A stretch of 54,341 nucleotides of DNA from a virus, in IMG/VR virus record IMGVR_UViG_3300021959_005230, positions 1-54,341 of that record. One strand, 5' to 3'. The notes under the pieces are model-generated. The model saw nothing but the letters and a program-made list of their open reading frames with translations. It had not been told where the DNA came from and ran no database searches. Both the position numbers and the translations under genes were made by a program. Positions 1-8,364 of the stretch are shown one piece after another (within the stretch, counting starts at the first letter, position 1; each line of letters starts with the position of its first letter).

Positions 1-1951
1 CTACTTGTTTTAACACACCATGTTTGCTTTGCTTAATACTTACATAACTACGTGGTGGTTCAATACCGTTTGTGCTGTTGCTAATCTGTGCTGATGTTTC
101 TGCTGGCATAAGTGCCATTAGTGTTGAATTACGGATACCAGTTTCTTTTAACTGCTTACGCAATCCTTTCCAATCTTGTCTTTCTTTGTGCTTAACTAAC
201 TCATCAACGTCTGTTTTGTAAGTTTGGTTAGGTGTAATACCGTGTCCGTATTTTGTCTGCATTGTTAGTGGACATTTGCCTTTTTCCTGTGCCAGATCAG
301 CACTTGCTTTTATAAGTCCATAACTCCATGCTTCTGCCCATTCATCCACTAATGCTAGATTAGGTTCTTGATATGTGCTGTCATGTTTTGCTAACCAATA
401 TGCAAAGTTTATAATGCCTACTCCTAATGGACGTCGGTTCATTGTACTTAGTTCTGCCGCTAGTACTGGGTACTCTTGGTAGTCTAATAATTCATCTAAT
501 GCTCTTACGGCTAGATTAGATATCTTTTGCATTTCCTGTAGGTCTTTTATAACACCCCAATTTACAGCACTTAATGTACACAAACTAATTTCACCTGTAG
601 GATCATTTATGTCACTTAACGGTTTGGTTGGTAAATTAATTTCGCAACACAAATTACTTTGTTTAATAGGTGCTACTTCTTCTATGAACGAACCATGTGT
701 GTTAGCATGATCAACATTCATTAAGTATATTCTACCTGTGTCTTTTCTTTCTGTTACAAAAGAACTAAACAACTCTATAGCAGGCATACTTTTCTTTCTG
801 ATGCTTGTCATACGTTCTGCTTTTTCATATAACTCTTGAAACTTGTCTTGGTCTTGGAAAAAAGCATCATAAAGTCCTGGTACGTCTTGAGGGCTAAACA
901 ATGTTATGTTACCACCACTAATTAACCTTTCGTACATCAATTTGTTAAACTGTACACCATAGTCCATATGACGCACTCTGTTGTCCTCTGTGCCTTTGTT
1001 ATTCTTTAATACTAATAAGTCCTCAACTTCCAAATGCCAAATAGGATAGTATAACGTTGCCGCTCCACCTCTTACTCCACCTTGACTGCAACTCTTGACT
1101 GCTGATTGGAACATTTTATAGAAAGGAATAACTCCTGTGTGAGTTGCATCTCCACTCCTAATTTTAGAACCAACAGCTCTAATACTACCTGCGCCTATAC
1201 CTATGCCTGCCTTTTGACTTACATACTTTACAATAGCACTAGAGGTTGCATTAATACTATCCAAACTATCATCAGTTTCTATAAGTACGCAACTACTAAA
1301 TTGTCTTTGTGGTGTACGCACACCTGCCATAACTGGCGTAGGCAAGGAAATTTTAAATGTACTAATAGCATCATAATATGCTTTTACATAACTCATTCTA
1401 GTTTCTGCTGGATACTTGCTAAACAATGTTGCTGAAATCATCATGTATGCAACTTGTGGTGTTTCAAATATTTCACCACTTGCTCTATTTTGTACTAGGT
1501 ACTTGCCACGGAATTGTTCCATTGCCGCATAAGTTAAAACTTCATCTCGTTCATGATTGATATAATCGTTTAGTTCGTTGATATCTTCTTTTGTATATAG
1601 ATCAGTAAACTCAGCATCGTAAAACCCTTTATCAATATTATCTTGAATAATATCGCACAAACAAGGAGGAGTAAATGTTCCATAAACTTGTTTACGCAAA
1701 TGATAGTTAATTAGCCTTCCTGCTACATATTGATAGTTTGGTGTTTCTTCTGATATAAGGTCTGCCGCACTTTTAATAAGTGTTTCTTGTACATCTTCTG
1801 ATGCAATACCGTCATAGAATTGAATGTTACTGTTTATTTCAACTTGACTAGCACTTACCCCAGAAATATCTTCACATGCATATTGTACTACTTTATGTAA
1901 CTTGTCTATATTTAAATCTTCTAGTGTGCCGTCTCTTTTCTTAACTTGCAT
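1..1951 (-). CDS. nrdA: Class Ia ribonucleotide reductase large subunit (partial, C-terminus beyond window)
   Basis: Reduces ribonucleoside diphosphates to deoxyribonucleotides for phage DNA synthesis, working with a NrdB radical subunit. The reading frame runs from the ATG at 1951 to the window edge without a stop, about 650 residues. An N-terminal ATP-cone-like segment (MQVKKRDGTLEDLNIDKL) is followed by the barrel. The catalytic set is visible: NLCCE has N433, the radical cysteine C435 and E437, C221 lies in SSCVLIE, and its redox partner is in LCTLSA, matching E. coli N437/C439/E441, C225 and C462. The C-terminal tyrosine pair and CxxC lie outside the window. An early-type promoter (2007-2035) and a late box (1991-1998) both precede it. 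No nrdB is present here. The family assignment is very secure. Confidence 0.96.
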   Translation of the reverse strand, partial: MQVKKRDGTLEDLNIDKLHKVVQYACEDISGVSASQVEINSNIQFYDGIASEDVQETLIKSAADLISEETPNYQYVAGRLINYHLRKQVYGTFTPPCLCDIIQDNIDKGFYDAEFTDLYTKEDINELNDYINHERDEVLTYAAMEQFRGKYLVQNRASGEIFETPQVAYMMISATLFSKYPAETRMSYVKAYYDAISTFKISLPTPVMAGVRTPQRQFSSCVLIETDDSLDSINATSSAIVKYVSQKAGIGIGAGSIRAVGSKIRSGDATHTGVIPFYKMFQSAVKSCSQGGVRGGAATLYYPIWHLEVEDLLVLKNNKGTEDNRVRHMDYGVQFNKLMYERLISGGNITLFSPQDVPGLYDAFFQDQDKFQELYEKAERMTSIRKKSMPAIELFSSFVTERKDTGRIYLMNVDHANTHGSFIEEVAPIKQSNLCCEINLPTKPLSDINDPTGEISLCTLSAVNWGVIKDLQEMQKISNLAVRALDELLDYQEYPVLAAELSTMNRRPLGVGIINFAYWLAKHDSTYQEPNLALVDEWAEAWSYGLIKASADLAQEKGKCPLTMQTKYGHGITPNQTYKTDVDELVKHKERQDWKGLRKQLKETGIRNSTLMALMPAETSAQISNSTNGIEPPRSYVSIKQSKHGVLKQV

Positions 1952-1990
1952 GTGTGTATTTTTCCCTGCTGTTTCTGTATTGTAAAGTAA

Positions 1991-1998
1991 TATTTATC
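1991..1998 (-). promoter_or_regulatory. T4-type late promoter box for nrdA
   Basis: GATAAATA on the minus strand, ending 39 nt before the nrdA ATG and lying just downstream of a sigma70-like promoter. nrdA therefore appears to have tandem early and late promoters. Confidence 0.5.
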
Positions 1999-2006
1999 GC
2001 AGAATA

Positions 2007-2035
2007 ATTCTACTATAAAACTATACAAAAGTCAA
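2007..2035 (-). promoter_or_regulatory. sigma70-like early promoter of nrdA
   Basis: TTGACT (2030-2035), 17-nt spacer, TAGAAT (2007-2012) on the minus strand. The -35 overlaps the stop codon of the upstream gene. One mismatch from consensus in each hexamer. Confidence 0.55.
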
Positions 2036-2463
2036 TAAGAAAGTTTATTTTTATTTAATTTATGTGTTTGAAATACAGTTGCGTTTTCTTTCACAAATTC
2101 CCAACTTTCTATCTTACCTGATGTAAAATTGTAAACGTTATTATCATCTAGCAGTACTATACCAGAGTCTCCGTTTATGTTATTACTTATCACTGGAAAG
2201 TATAATTCTTCACTAGTAATGAAACCTTTATTAATCAGTGTAGATGTAAGTAGTAATGTAACACCTGTTTGGCATAAGTAACCTTCTGATAAAATTTCAA
2301 AAGGATCTGGCCAACTTTTGGGAGTATAATAATCTAGATAACGTGAAAGTATTATAATATTAGAAAATTCTTCAACAACAGATTCTATAGACAAATGTTC
2401 TTTTTGTCTTATCTCTCTCCAAATTCGTAATCTATCTGATGCGTTATGAGTCTTTAGAAACAT
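2032..2463 (-). CDS. Conserved marine T4-like phage protein, unknown function
   Basis: A 143-residue protein with no recognised domain, no signal peptide and no membrane segment. The ATG at 2463 is preferred over an in-frame TTG one codon earlier. It starts 6 nt after the stop of the fibre-like gene, so it is the last cistron of that late unit. The core (LRIWREIRQKEHLSIESVVEEF, then a C-terminal region with alternating hydrophobics) resembles a hypothetical protein common in T4-like cyanophages, judged from memory. Position suggests a tail or fibre accessory role, which is inference only. Confidence 0.75.
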   Translation of the reverse strand: MFLKTHNASDRLRIWREIRQKEHLSIESVVEEFSNIIILSRYLDYYTPKSWPDPFEILSEGYLCQTGVTLLLTSTLINKGFITSEELYFPVISNNINGDSGIVLLDDNNVYNFTSGKIESWEFVKENATVFQTHKLNKNKLSY

Positions 2464-2469
2464 CAATCA

Positions 2470-4596
2470 TTATGTTAAAGGTGCGTTCCATTTTCTTACA
2501 ATATATTTCATATTGCAAGATTCACTAACACTACTAACTGCTGTTAATGTTAAAACACTACTGGCTACATTTGCCTGGAATTGAACATTTCCTGTTACAC
2601 TACCAACTGCTTTGTCAGTACCATAATCCTGTATAACTACGTCTGCAGGTTGTCCTGAACCATAGTCATAACTTGATAACTGTAACAGTCCAACTTTTCT
2701 GTATAAGTTAGCACCATTTCTAAAATCTAAAGAATAATCAATTACAAAAGTATCATATGTAGTCATATCAAAAGTTTTAATGTTGGTATTTGCAGTTGCC
2801 GGTACACTTGCTGTTTCTGTTGAGTCATATCCTACATCAGGTAATCCACTTGCGGCACCTTCGGCAGTTTGTAACTGAATGTTATTTTTTACATTTGTTA
2901 AACCACGTGAGTTGACAACTAGACTTCCTAAGCCACCTGAACCAGGTGTATTATAAACATTGTATTCAAAATATAATTTGTTTACAAGAGTTGAGAAGTT
3001 TCTGGCTTCTTCATTACTGTTAAAGGTTATCTCTGTACCTTCAGTATTAGTATTTAAACTGTATGTACCTATAGCGGATTTAACTGCTGTGTTACTTGTA
3101 TATTCTTGATTAGTATCTACTGACACATACATATTAAGTGCCGGATCTATCATTGCTTCGTATAAGAATATTTCTAATTTTGCTTTGATTGAGTCTTCTT
3201 TAGTATACGATTTTGGGTCTAATTGTAATTTTGACAAAGTTGGGTTCACTGCATCTTCATGTAATGTAAAGTCTAAAGGTGTGCTACTTTGAGCAGATTT
3301 ATGAGTAAAGTAAACTTTTGAAGAGGATACTTGGTTACCTGTACTTGTATTATATTGCGGTAATAGTTGTAAACTCTGCCAAGGTGTAGTTGTTATTGAC
3401 CCAGTTGTGATATCGCCTGTATTGTTTACTATGCCTGTAACTGTGCTTAATGCTGGTGTAACGTTACCACCACTAGATGCACCTGATAAATCAAATTGTA
3501 ATACTCTTGTATGACTTAATGTACCTGATGCGGCTAGAGTACCAACTGCTGTATAAGTAAAATGAGTTGCGTTTGCGGTGTCTATCTTATATACTCCGTC
3601 AACATCTGAATCACTTCCGCCTGTTACATAAACTCTGTTAAAGTTATTTGCTGTTGTAGAGTAATAATTGTTTGCATTTGTGTATGCAACTCTTACAGAT
3701 TGACCTGCTGTTGTAAAATTAGCACTATCTTGTTTTTCGCTAGTTCTACTTACTGATAAATTACCTAAGCCTGCCATTGTACTAACATTTGCAGTACTAC
3801 TTGAAATAATCGCTGTATGTTTATGTTGTAATCCAATATAACCAGTACCTGTTGTGGCATTAACAAGTATTAAATCTGTAGGTATTTGTAAAAATGTAGG
3901 AACATCATTTTTATTATAAAAATTTGTTAGCCCAGTATAACTAGGTCTTATGTTTTGATCACTACTACTAGCACCATCTAATGATCTAATAATAGCAGAG
4001 TTACCATAATATGTAATTCCTATGTCATCACTAGTTAGTGGGACCGTTTTAAATGTTATAGTATGGTCGTTACCTAAAGTTGTTCCTGATGTAAAAATGT
4101 AATCTTCTGTTGTTAAGTTACCTATAGATGCTGTAGTATTTCCTACTAGTACAGTACCATTTTTTACAACTGTTAAATCATCGGCATCAAAAGCCGCATT
4201 GGATTCTATACTAACAACATTACCAGCACCAACAGTACTTCTAAAAACGTCTCTTGAATTATCAGTAGCACTAACATCTGATTGGCCAGTATATGTAAAA
4301 GCCTTTGCTGTTCCGTCTAAACCATCTAAACTTGTATTAAAACGCCTGTGAGGAACTGTAAAACTTATTATTTGATTACCAGCAATACTGTCTACTATCT
4401 GTTTTGCATTATCTGTGTTTTCAAATATCAATACTTTGTTTTCAGTAGAGTTAATTTCTCCGCCACCAATAAACACCTGTCTGCTATCAGTTGATAAACC
4501 AATTTCACCAGAGCGAAGTGGTTGAGGCAAGTCTTGTTTTAACCCTCTACGATTTTGTATTCTTGATACTACTACTGTGTTATTACTTGTTGCCAT
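2470..4596 (-). CDS. Virion fibre-like structural protein with conserved N-terminal attachment motif
   Basis: A 708-residue protein. The N-terminus (VVSRIQNRRGLKQDLPQPLR, then SGEIGLSTDSRQVFIGGG) is the recurrent module at the start of many tail-fibre and structural proteins of marine T4-like phages, thought to dock the protein to the virion. The rest is rich in Thr, Ser, Asn and Gly with low charge and repeated short beta-type stretches, as expected of a fibre or appendage. Pfam-type enzyme motifs are absent. It has its own late box (4622-4629) and is followed by a small gene 6 nt downstream. Exact virion location is not shown by the sequence. Confidence 0.72.
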   Translation of the reverse strand: MATSNNTVVVSRIQNRRGLKQDLPQPLRSGEIGLSTDSRQVFIGGGEINSTENKVLIFENTDNAKQIVDSIAGNQIISFTVPHRRFNTSLDGLDGTAKAFTYTGQSDVSATDNSRDVFRSTVGAGNVVSIESNAAFDADDLTVVKNGTVLVGNTTASIGNLTTEDYIFTSGTTLGNDHTITFKTVPLTSDDIGITYYGNSAIIRSLDGASSSDQNIRPSYTGLTNFYNKNDVPTFLQIPTDLILVNATTGTGYIGLQHKHTAIISSSTANVSTMAGLGNLSVSRTSEKQDSANFTTAGQSVRVAYTNANNYYSTTANNFNRVYVTGGSDSDVDGVYKIDTANATHFTYTAVGTLAASGTLSHTRVLQFDLSGASSGGNVTPALSTVTGIVNNTGDITTGSITTTPWQSLQLLPQYNTSTGNQVSSSKVYFTHKSAQSSTPLDFTLHEDAVNPTLSKLQLDPKSYTKEDSIKAKLEIFLYEAMIDPALNMYVSVDTNQEYTSNTAVKSAIGTYSLNTNTEGTEITFNSNEEARNFSTLVNKLYFEYNVYNTPGSGGLGSLVVNSRGLTNVKNNIQLQTAEGAASGLPDVGYDSTETASVPATANTNIKTFDMTTYDTFVIDYSLDFRNGANLYRKVGLLQLSSYDYGSGQPADVVIQDYGTDKAVGSVTGNVQFQANVASSVLTLTAVSSVSESCNMKYIVRKWNAPLT

Positions 4597-4621
4597 ACTA
4601 AATAAGTCTCCTATTACCTAG

Positions 4622-4629
4622 TATTTATC
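4622..4629 (-). promoter_or_regulatory. T4-type late promoter box
   Basis: GATAAATA on the minus strand, 25 nt upstream of the ATG of the fibre-like gene; the leader contains AATAGGAGAC as a ribosome binding site. Confidence 0.75.
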
Positions 4630-4643
4630 ATTTTGCGAAAACT

Positions 4644-5321
4644 TTATGAAACCTTTGCGTAATAATCTGCTAGTCGATCTGACCATTTATTACAATATTC
4701 CTCAAATTCATCACCTTCAATGGTATATTCAGCAAATTTGCCTTCTCTGTCTACCATAAGTATTACTACTTTGCTGATTTCTGTACCCATCATTTCATTG
4801 TGTGCTAATGCGTATGCACAACCCTGCATGAAGTAATCTTCAATCCATTTACGAGGTTTAATCTTTTTAGCAGTTTTAAAATCAATGATAGCATCTTGTC
4901 CTTCGTATACTCCAATAGCATCTGAAGTACCTGCATATAAACCTGCCGCAATTAAACCTACTTCAACACCCCAAAGTTCATCTACCTTTGTGAGTCCTTT
5001 GTCTATCATTTCTTCCAGCATGTTTTTAGCCATAATGCTGATGTGATTATTACCTTTTATTTCGTAATCTTCTTTTAATACATACTTTTCTATAGCATTG
5101 TGTACTTTAGTACCTAATCCTGCCGCCTCTGAGCTTATACGATTTGCTTCTGCATCACCTACACGTTTACGCCAGTTAAGTAAACCAGTTTTATCACCTG
5201 TTTCACTTAATACTGTTGTTACACTTGGTACTGGAATACTGTCGTCTCCAACGTATTGTCTTTTACCATTTGATTGAGTTTCTCTTCGCAGAGTGGGGTA
5301 TTCGAATTTGTTTATTAGCAT
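4644..5321 (-). CDS. PD-(D/E)XK superfamily exonuclease (RecB/Cas4/MGME1-like)
   Basis: Predicted 225-residue metal-dependent DNA nuclease. Diagnostic features in order: H74 in GTKVHNAIE, D134 in AGTSDAIGV, and D147-F-K149 in AIIDFKTAKK, followed by QGCAYALAH, which matches the QxxxY helix of RecB-like nucleases. T4-like cyanophages carry a similar exonuclease, usually annotated as MGME1-like. It lies among late structural genes, so a role in DNA processing at packaging or host DNA degradation is possible but not shown. The only promoter candidate is a variant box GGTAAATA at 5351-5358. Confidence 0.8.
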   Translation of the reverse strand: MLINKFEYPTLRRETQSNGKRQYVGDDSIPVPSVTTVLSETGDKTGLLNWRKRVGDAEANRISSEAAGLGTKVHNAIEKYVLKEDYEIKGNNHISIMAKNMLEEMIDKGLTKVDELWGVEVGLIAAGLYAGTSDAIGVYEGQDAIIDFKTAKKIKPRKWIEDYFMQGCAYALAHNEMMGTEISKVVILMVDREGKFAEYTIEGDEFEEYCNKWSDRLADYYAKVS

Positions 5322-5350
5322 TAATTGTTTTTAGTTGTTCGTTATAATTC

Positions 5351-5358
5351 TATTTACC
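5351..5358 (-). promoter_or_regulatory. Variant late promoter box (weak)
   Basis: GGTAAATA on the minus strand, 29 nt before the exonuclease ATG, overlapping the stop of the upstream gene. One base away from the consensus GATAAATA. Confidence 0.35.
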
Positions 5359-5674
5359 AGGAAACGTTCCAAGTAATAGTATTATTTGAACTAGAATTAG
5401 TTAAAATGGAAATACCATACCCTAAATCGGTAAAGTATTTTTTAACATAATTAATTTGATCTAATTTTGTGGGATCTGTTGTAGTTCCGTTCCAAACATA
5501 GTAATAGACATTACTGTTTGTCATTGTTGATGATGATATAATATTTGCATATAAAACACCATTATCTATATTTGCAAAAACTTCTGATTCAATAGTTTTT
5601 ATTTCACCATGTATTACTACATTGTTTCTAGTATTAGCTCGTGCCTGAGTGGCATTTACAAAAATATTAGCCAT
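5354..5674 (-). CDS. Conserved T4-like marine phage virion protein
   Basis: A 106-residue protein, MANIFVNATQARANTRN at the N-terminus and a C-terminal half with YYYVWNG, LGYGISI and ITWNVSW. This pattern resembles small structural proteins that are frequent in cyanophage late clusters, from memory. Beta-rich and low in charge. Its ATG overlaps the TAA of the upstream gene, with GGAG as ribosome binding site, so the two are translationally coupled. Function unknown. Confidence 0.75.
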   Translation of the reverse strand: MANIFVNATQARANTRNNVVIHGEIKTIESEVFANIDNGVLYANIISSSTMTNSNVYYYVWNGTTTDPTKLDQINYVKKYFTDLGYGISILTNSSSNNTITWNVSW

Positions 5675-6024
5675 TATAACTCCGCTTTAATATCTGCTAG
5701 GGCTTGATCGCCTGCCATATTTCCTACATCTACTGAAGGCTCATCTACATCTGTGTCTATATCAGCACCCAACTCATCTTTAGGTACAATAACATCATCG
5801 TCAATACTGTTAGCAAATCCACTAGTTTGGACTACTAATTTTAATTGGTCCATGGATAAATCAGGATAACCATTTGCGTCTAAAATCTTTAGGAGTTTTT
5901 TCGTTGATATTTTTTTAATATCACGGTTCATAGCAACTGTTATAATATCTTGTACTTTTGCTAGTAATCCTGTATTAAACGACTGGTCTTTTTCCGTTAC
6001 TGATATAACCTCATTAATGAGCAT
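5674..6024 (-). CDS. Unknown late protein with capsid-targeting-like N-terminus
   Basis: A 116-residue protein starting MLINEVISVTEKD, the short amphipathic start shared by many late proteins here. Residues 35-75 are helical (KKISTKKLLKILDANGYPDLS); the C-terminal third is strongly acidic (many Asp and Glu). It follows the preceding gene by 2 nt and overlaps the next by one base. A packaged or scaffold-like role is inference from context. Confidence 0.72.
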   Translation of the reverse strand: MLINEVISVTEKDQSFNTGLLAKVQDIITVAMNRDIKKISTKKLLKILDANGYPDLSMDQLKLVVQTSGFANSIDDDVIVPKDELGADIDTDVDEPSVDVGNMAGDQALADIKAEL

Positions 6025-6026
6025 TA

Positions 6027-7346
6027 TTAACCCTCTACAGGTGCTCTACCTAGTGGCTCTTCTTCTGGTCCTGCCGCCGCTGGTTCGTTAATGTCCATTT
6101 CAGGTTCTGGCATATCCATATCCATATCATCAATTGGACTATCTGCTCCAATAGGATCTTCTATATTACCCATCTCATTACCACCTAATGACATTTCCTG
6201 TCCAGTAATACCACCTACTAATTGGTTAACACCATCTTTTGCTTGTTTAGTATTATCTAATGCGGCACTTAAAACTGTTTCTGCTTCTTCTTTAAATTGA
6301 GCGGCCTTGTCAGCACCAAACTCATGTATCATTTGATCTGCAATAGCAGGAATGTCTTCGTTTACCATTCTGCCTAATCTTTCAACGTGGTCCTGAATGT
6401 CGTCTGCTAATGCTCTTACAGCCATAACAACTTCGGCTTCTTCTACTGAAGTGCCTTCAAGTTCTTCATTTAATAGTTCGTCTATAATACTGTCAAACAT
6501 ACTTTCGTTTTTCTTTTCTGTTTTGTCAAGCATATCTTTAACTTCGTCTGCTGACATGTTTATCTTTTTACCAATCTCTTCGTCGCTCATGCCTTTGTCT
6601 CTGAGACTATGGCCAAATTTTGTTGCTTCGTTAGTTTTATGTTGAGCAACTTTGGCTCCAAAGAATTTAATACCATTTGATAAAGCATCTTCTTCTAAAC
6701 CGTTAAGGAAGCCAACAACTGAGTCTCTGCTCTTGCCTGATACTTCAGCAAACATGCCTAATTTTTCTTCTATAGCATCTATGCTTGAAGGGTCTGTAAG
6801 TTCAAGACCTACTTCTTTTGCTAGTTCACTTAGTAGGTATTCGTTTAAATCTGTACTAGGACCTTCTGTTGCAATCTCTTCTAATGATTCACAATTACTA
6901 TCTTGCATATATTGTTTTGCCGCCATCATTACAATAGGAAGTGCCCATTCTTCGCTGTGAGCTGTTGGACCTTTTTTAAAGTTAACCATACAGTTTGTTA
7001 CTGCTTCTGATTCTGTACATCCGCCATCCATCAAACTTTGTACTTCTGCACATAGTTTTTCTTTCATTTGCACATTTGCTGGTGACTCTGCATACATTCC
7101 TTCTGCAATCATAGTCTGCATAACATCTTTTATTCCAAGATATTTTGCATATTCAGGCTCTAACTGAAATTGCTTCTTTGTATCTTTTAATTTAATGATA
7201 GCCATTTCTGACATCTCTAAAATAGTTTGAAGTTTTTCCTTTTTAGGGAATGATGACTTGATTGACATGCCAAACTCTTCACTTAAGAGTTTATTGATCT
7301 TTTTGATCTTTGCTTGTCCTTGTTGATTTAAATCTCTAATAAACAT
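6027..7346 (-). CDS. Unknown 439-residue late virion-type protein, acidic and helical
   Basis: Begins MFIRDLNQQGQAKIKKINKLL, another member of the short N-terminal peptide class. The body is mostly helical, with a cysteine pair in LMDGGCTESEAVTNC, an EELEGTSVEEAEVVMAV segment and a C-terminal Asp/Met/Pro/Gly-rich acidic tail (MGNIEDPIGADSPIDD). No enzyme motif is seen. It is the first gene after a late box at 7380-7387 and heads a three-gene unit. Confidence 0.72.
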   Translation of the reverse strand: MFIRDLNQQGQAKIKKINKLLSEEFGMSIKSSFPKKEKLQTILEMSEMAIIKLKDTKKQFQLEPEYAKYLGIKDVMQTMIAEGMYAESPANVQMKEKLCAEVQSLMDGGCTESEAVTNCMVNFKKGPTAHSEEWALPIVMMAAKQYMQDSNCESLEEIATEGPSTDLNEYLLSELAKEVGLELTDPSSIDAIEEKLGMFAEVSGKSRDSVVGFLNGLEEDALSNGIKFFGAKVAQHKTNEATKFGHSLRDKGMSDEEIGKKINMSADEVKDMLDKTEKKNESMFDSIIDELLNEELEGTSVEEAEVVMAVRALADDIQDHVERLGRMVNEDIPAIADQMIHEFGADKAAQFKEEAETVLSAALDNTKQAKDGVNQLVGGITGQEMSLGGNEMGNIEDPIGADSPIDDMDMDMPEPEMDINEPAAAGPEEEPLGRAPVEG

Positions 7347-7379
7347 AGTTTCTTCCTAAAGTATATTCTATATACTCCT

Positions 7380-7387
7380 TATTTATC
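7380..7387 (-). promoter_or_regulatory. T4-type late promoter box
   Basis: GATAAATA on the minus strand, 33 nt upstream of the ATG of the 439-residue protein gene. Confidence 0.75.
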
Positions 7388-7407
7388 ATTTATAGATGAT
7401 TTTTTGT

Positions 7408-7821
7408 CTAAAAATATGAGAGTTGCAGTTTTGCTTCCTTGATCATATGTAAACTATCCTGCATTCTGACACCTGCAGTAAACACCTTTACTTTGTCTTC
7501 ACTAGTTTTAATAGTATGCTTGTAAAATTGTAAGTCCATGTAGTGTTTAAAGTACTTGTCTACATGAGTTTGCATGTGCTTTCCGTTAATTTGTTCTTTT
7601 TCTAAATTAAAGTTTTTACAGGCCTGCTCAGCCATTTTTAAAAAGGGTACGTTTTCTACAACTACAGATCTATCTATGTAGTTTACAATATTATAACCTG
7701 GGTCTGTTTTCTTAATAACATATACGTTGCGTTTAGCAACTTTTTTGGCTAAACCATCTAACTTGTTAGCAAGATGTGTTTTATTATATTTTTTCCTTTT
7801 GTGGGTATATTTTGTAGCCAA
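7408..7821 (-). CDS. Unknown basic late protein, probable TTG start
   Basis: The open frame reaches back to a TTG at 7878, but a TTG at 7821 is preceded by AAGGTG at a 6-nt spacing, a good ribosome binding site, so I place the start there (137 residues). No ATG is available before residue about 80. The N-terminal half is very Lys-rich (YTHKRKKYNKTHLANK), the C-terminal half is helical. The gene overlaps the preceding one by 38 nt. Function not recognised. Confidence 0.6.
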   Translation of the reverse strand: MATKYTHKRKKYNKTHLANKLDGLAKKVAKRNVYVIKKTDPGYNIVNYIDRSVVVENVPFLKMAEQACKNFNLEKEQINGKHMQTHVDKYFKHYMDLQFYKHTIKTSEDKVKVFTAGVRMQDSLHMIKEAKLQLSYF

Positions 7822-8005
7822 CTTGTTCACCTTTTTGTATTTTTTGCAGTACGTCTTTTTTATAAAGTTCTTCTGCAATATATTGCTCTCTTTCGTTTAA
7901 ACTATTTACACTTACAAAGCCTGTAAGGTCAACTTTATTGAAAATTCTTGCTTCAGTACTACTGATAAGATTTAAATACTTGTTTTTGTCTTTAACTGCT
8001 CTCAT
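7784..8005 (-). CDS. Small unknown late protein (73 residues)
   Basis: The ATG at 8005 (MRAVKDKNKYLNLISSTEAR) begins 1 nt after the stop of the upstream gene; the longer open frame starting at 8083 would overlap that gene and is rejected. Helical, charged, no recognised domain. Sits between two other short basic proteins in a late operon. Confidence 0.65.
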   Translation of the reverse strand: MRAVKDKNKYLNLISSTEARIFNKVDLTGFVSVNSLNEREQYIAEELYKKDVLQKIQKGEQVGYKIYPQKEKI

Positions 8006-8006
8006 A

Positions 8007-8351
8007 TTAACCGGCGTGCATAGCCGCCATGTGTTTTTTATATTTCTTAGTGCCTTTCTTATGTGGTGATTTTCCTTCAACATACTTGTCCAAGTATTTG
8101 TTTTGTTGATTGGGCAATAACTCTTTGAAATCTTCTTCTGTTTTGCCTGGATTCTTACGTAGGTATTCTTGCTTTCCTAATTCATATGGTGAGTTGGGTC
8201 TCTGCAAATATGGAACTTGATCTTCTGTTGCTTTTTTCTTTTTGCTATATACACTAGGATTAGGTCTTTTTTGCATTTTACCCATAGGTTGAGCAACTGT
8301 GGCCATGCCACCTGCTGTTGTTGTTTCGTTTATTATATCTCTTATAAGCAT
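8007..8351 (-). CDS. Small basic late protein with capsid-targeting-like N-terminus
   Basis: A 114-residue, Lys-rich protein starting MLIRDIINETTTAGG. The IINE followed by T fits the L/I-x-E cleavage rule of the T4 gp21 prohead protease, so the first nine residues could be a removable capsid-targeting peptide; this is inference. The C-terminus has a basic cluster (KSPHKKGTKKYKKHM). A late box at 8357-8364 ends 5 nt before the ATG, predicting a leaderless mRNA. Confidence 0.7.
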   Translation of the reverse strand: MLIRDIINETTTAGGMATVAQPMGKMQKRPNPSVYSKKKKATEDQVPYLQRPNSPYELGKQEYLRKNPGKTEEDFKELLPNQQNKYLDKYVEGKSPHKKGTKKYKKHMAAMHAG

Positions 8352-8356
8352 ACAAC

Positions 8357-8364
8357 TATTTATC
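8357..8364 (-). promoter_or_regulatory. Late promoter box, leaderless geometry
   Basis: GATAAATA on the minus strand, then GTTGT and the ATG at 8351. In T4 geometry (box at -13 to -6) +1 falls on the A of ATG. Confidence 0.7.

Noticed and set aside
1106-1435. Plus-strand reading frame of 109 codons inside the nrdA region
   Set aside because: Antisense to a strongly conserved NrdA frame; composition is that of a shadow and no promoter or ribosome site is present.
7784-8083. Longer 99-residue version of the small gene starting at 8083
   Set aside because: Its first 26 codons lie inside the gene ending at 8007; the ATG at 8005 starts 1 nt after that stop.
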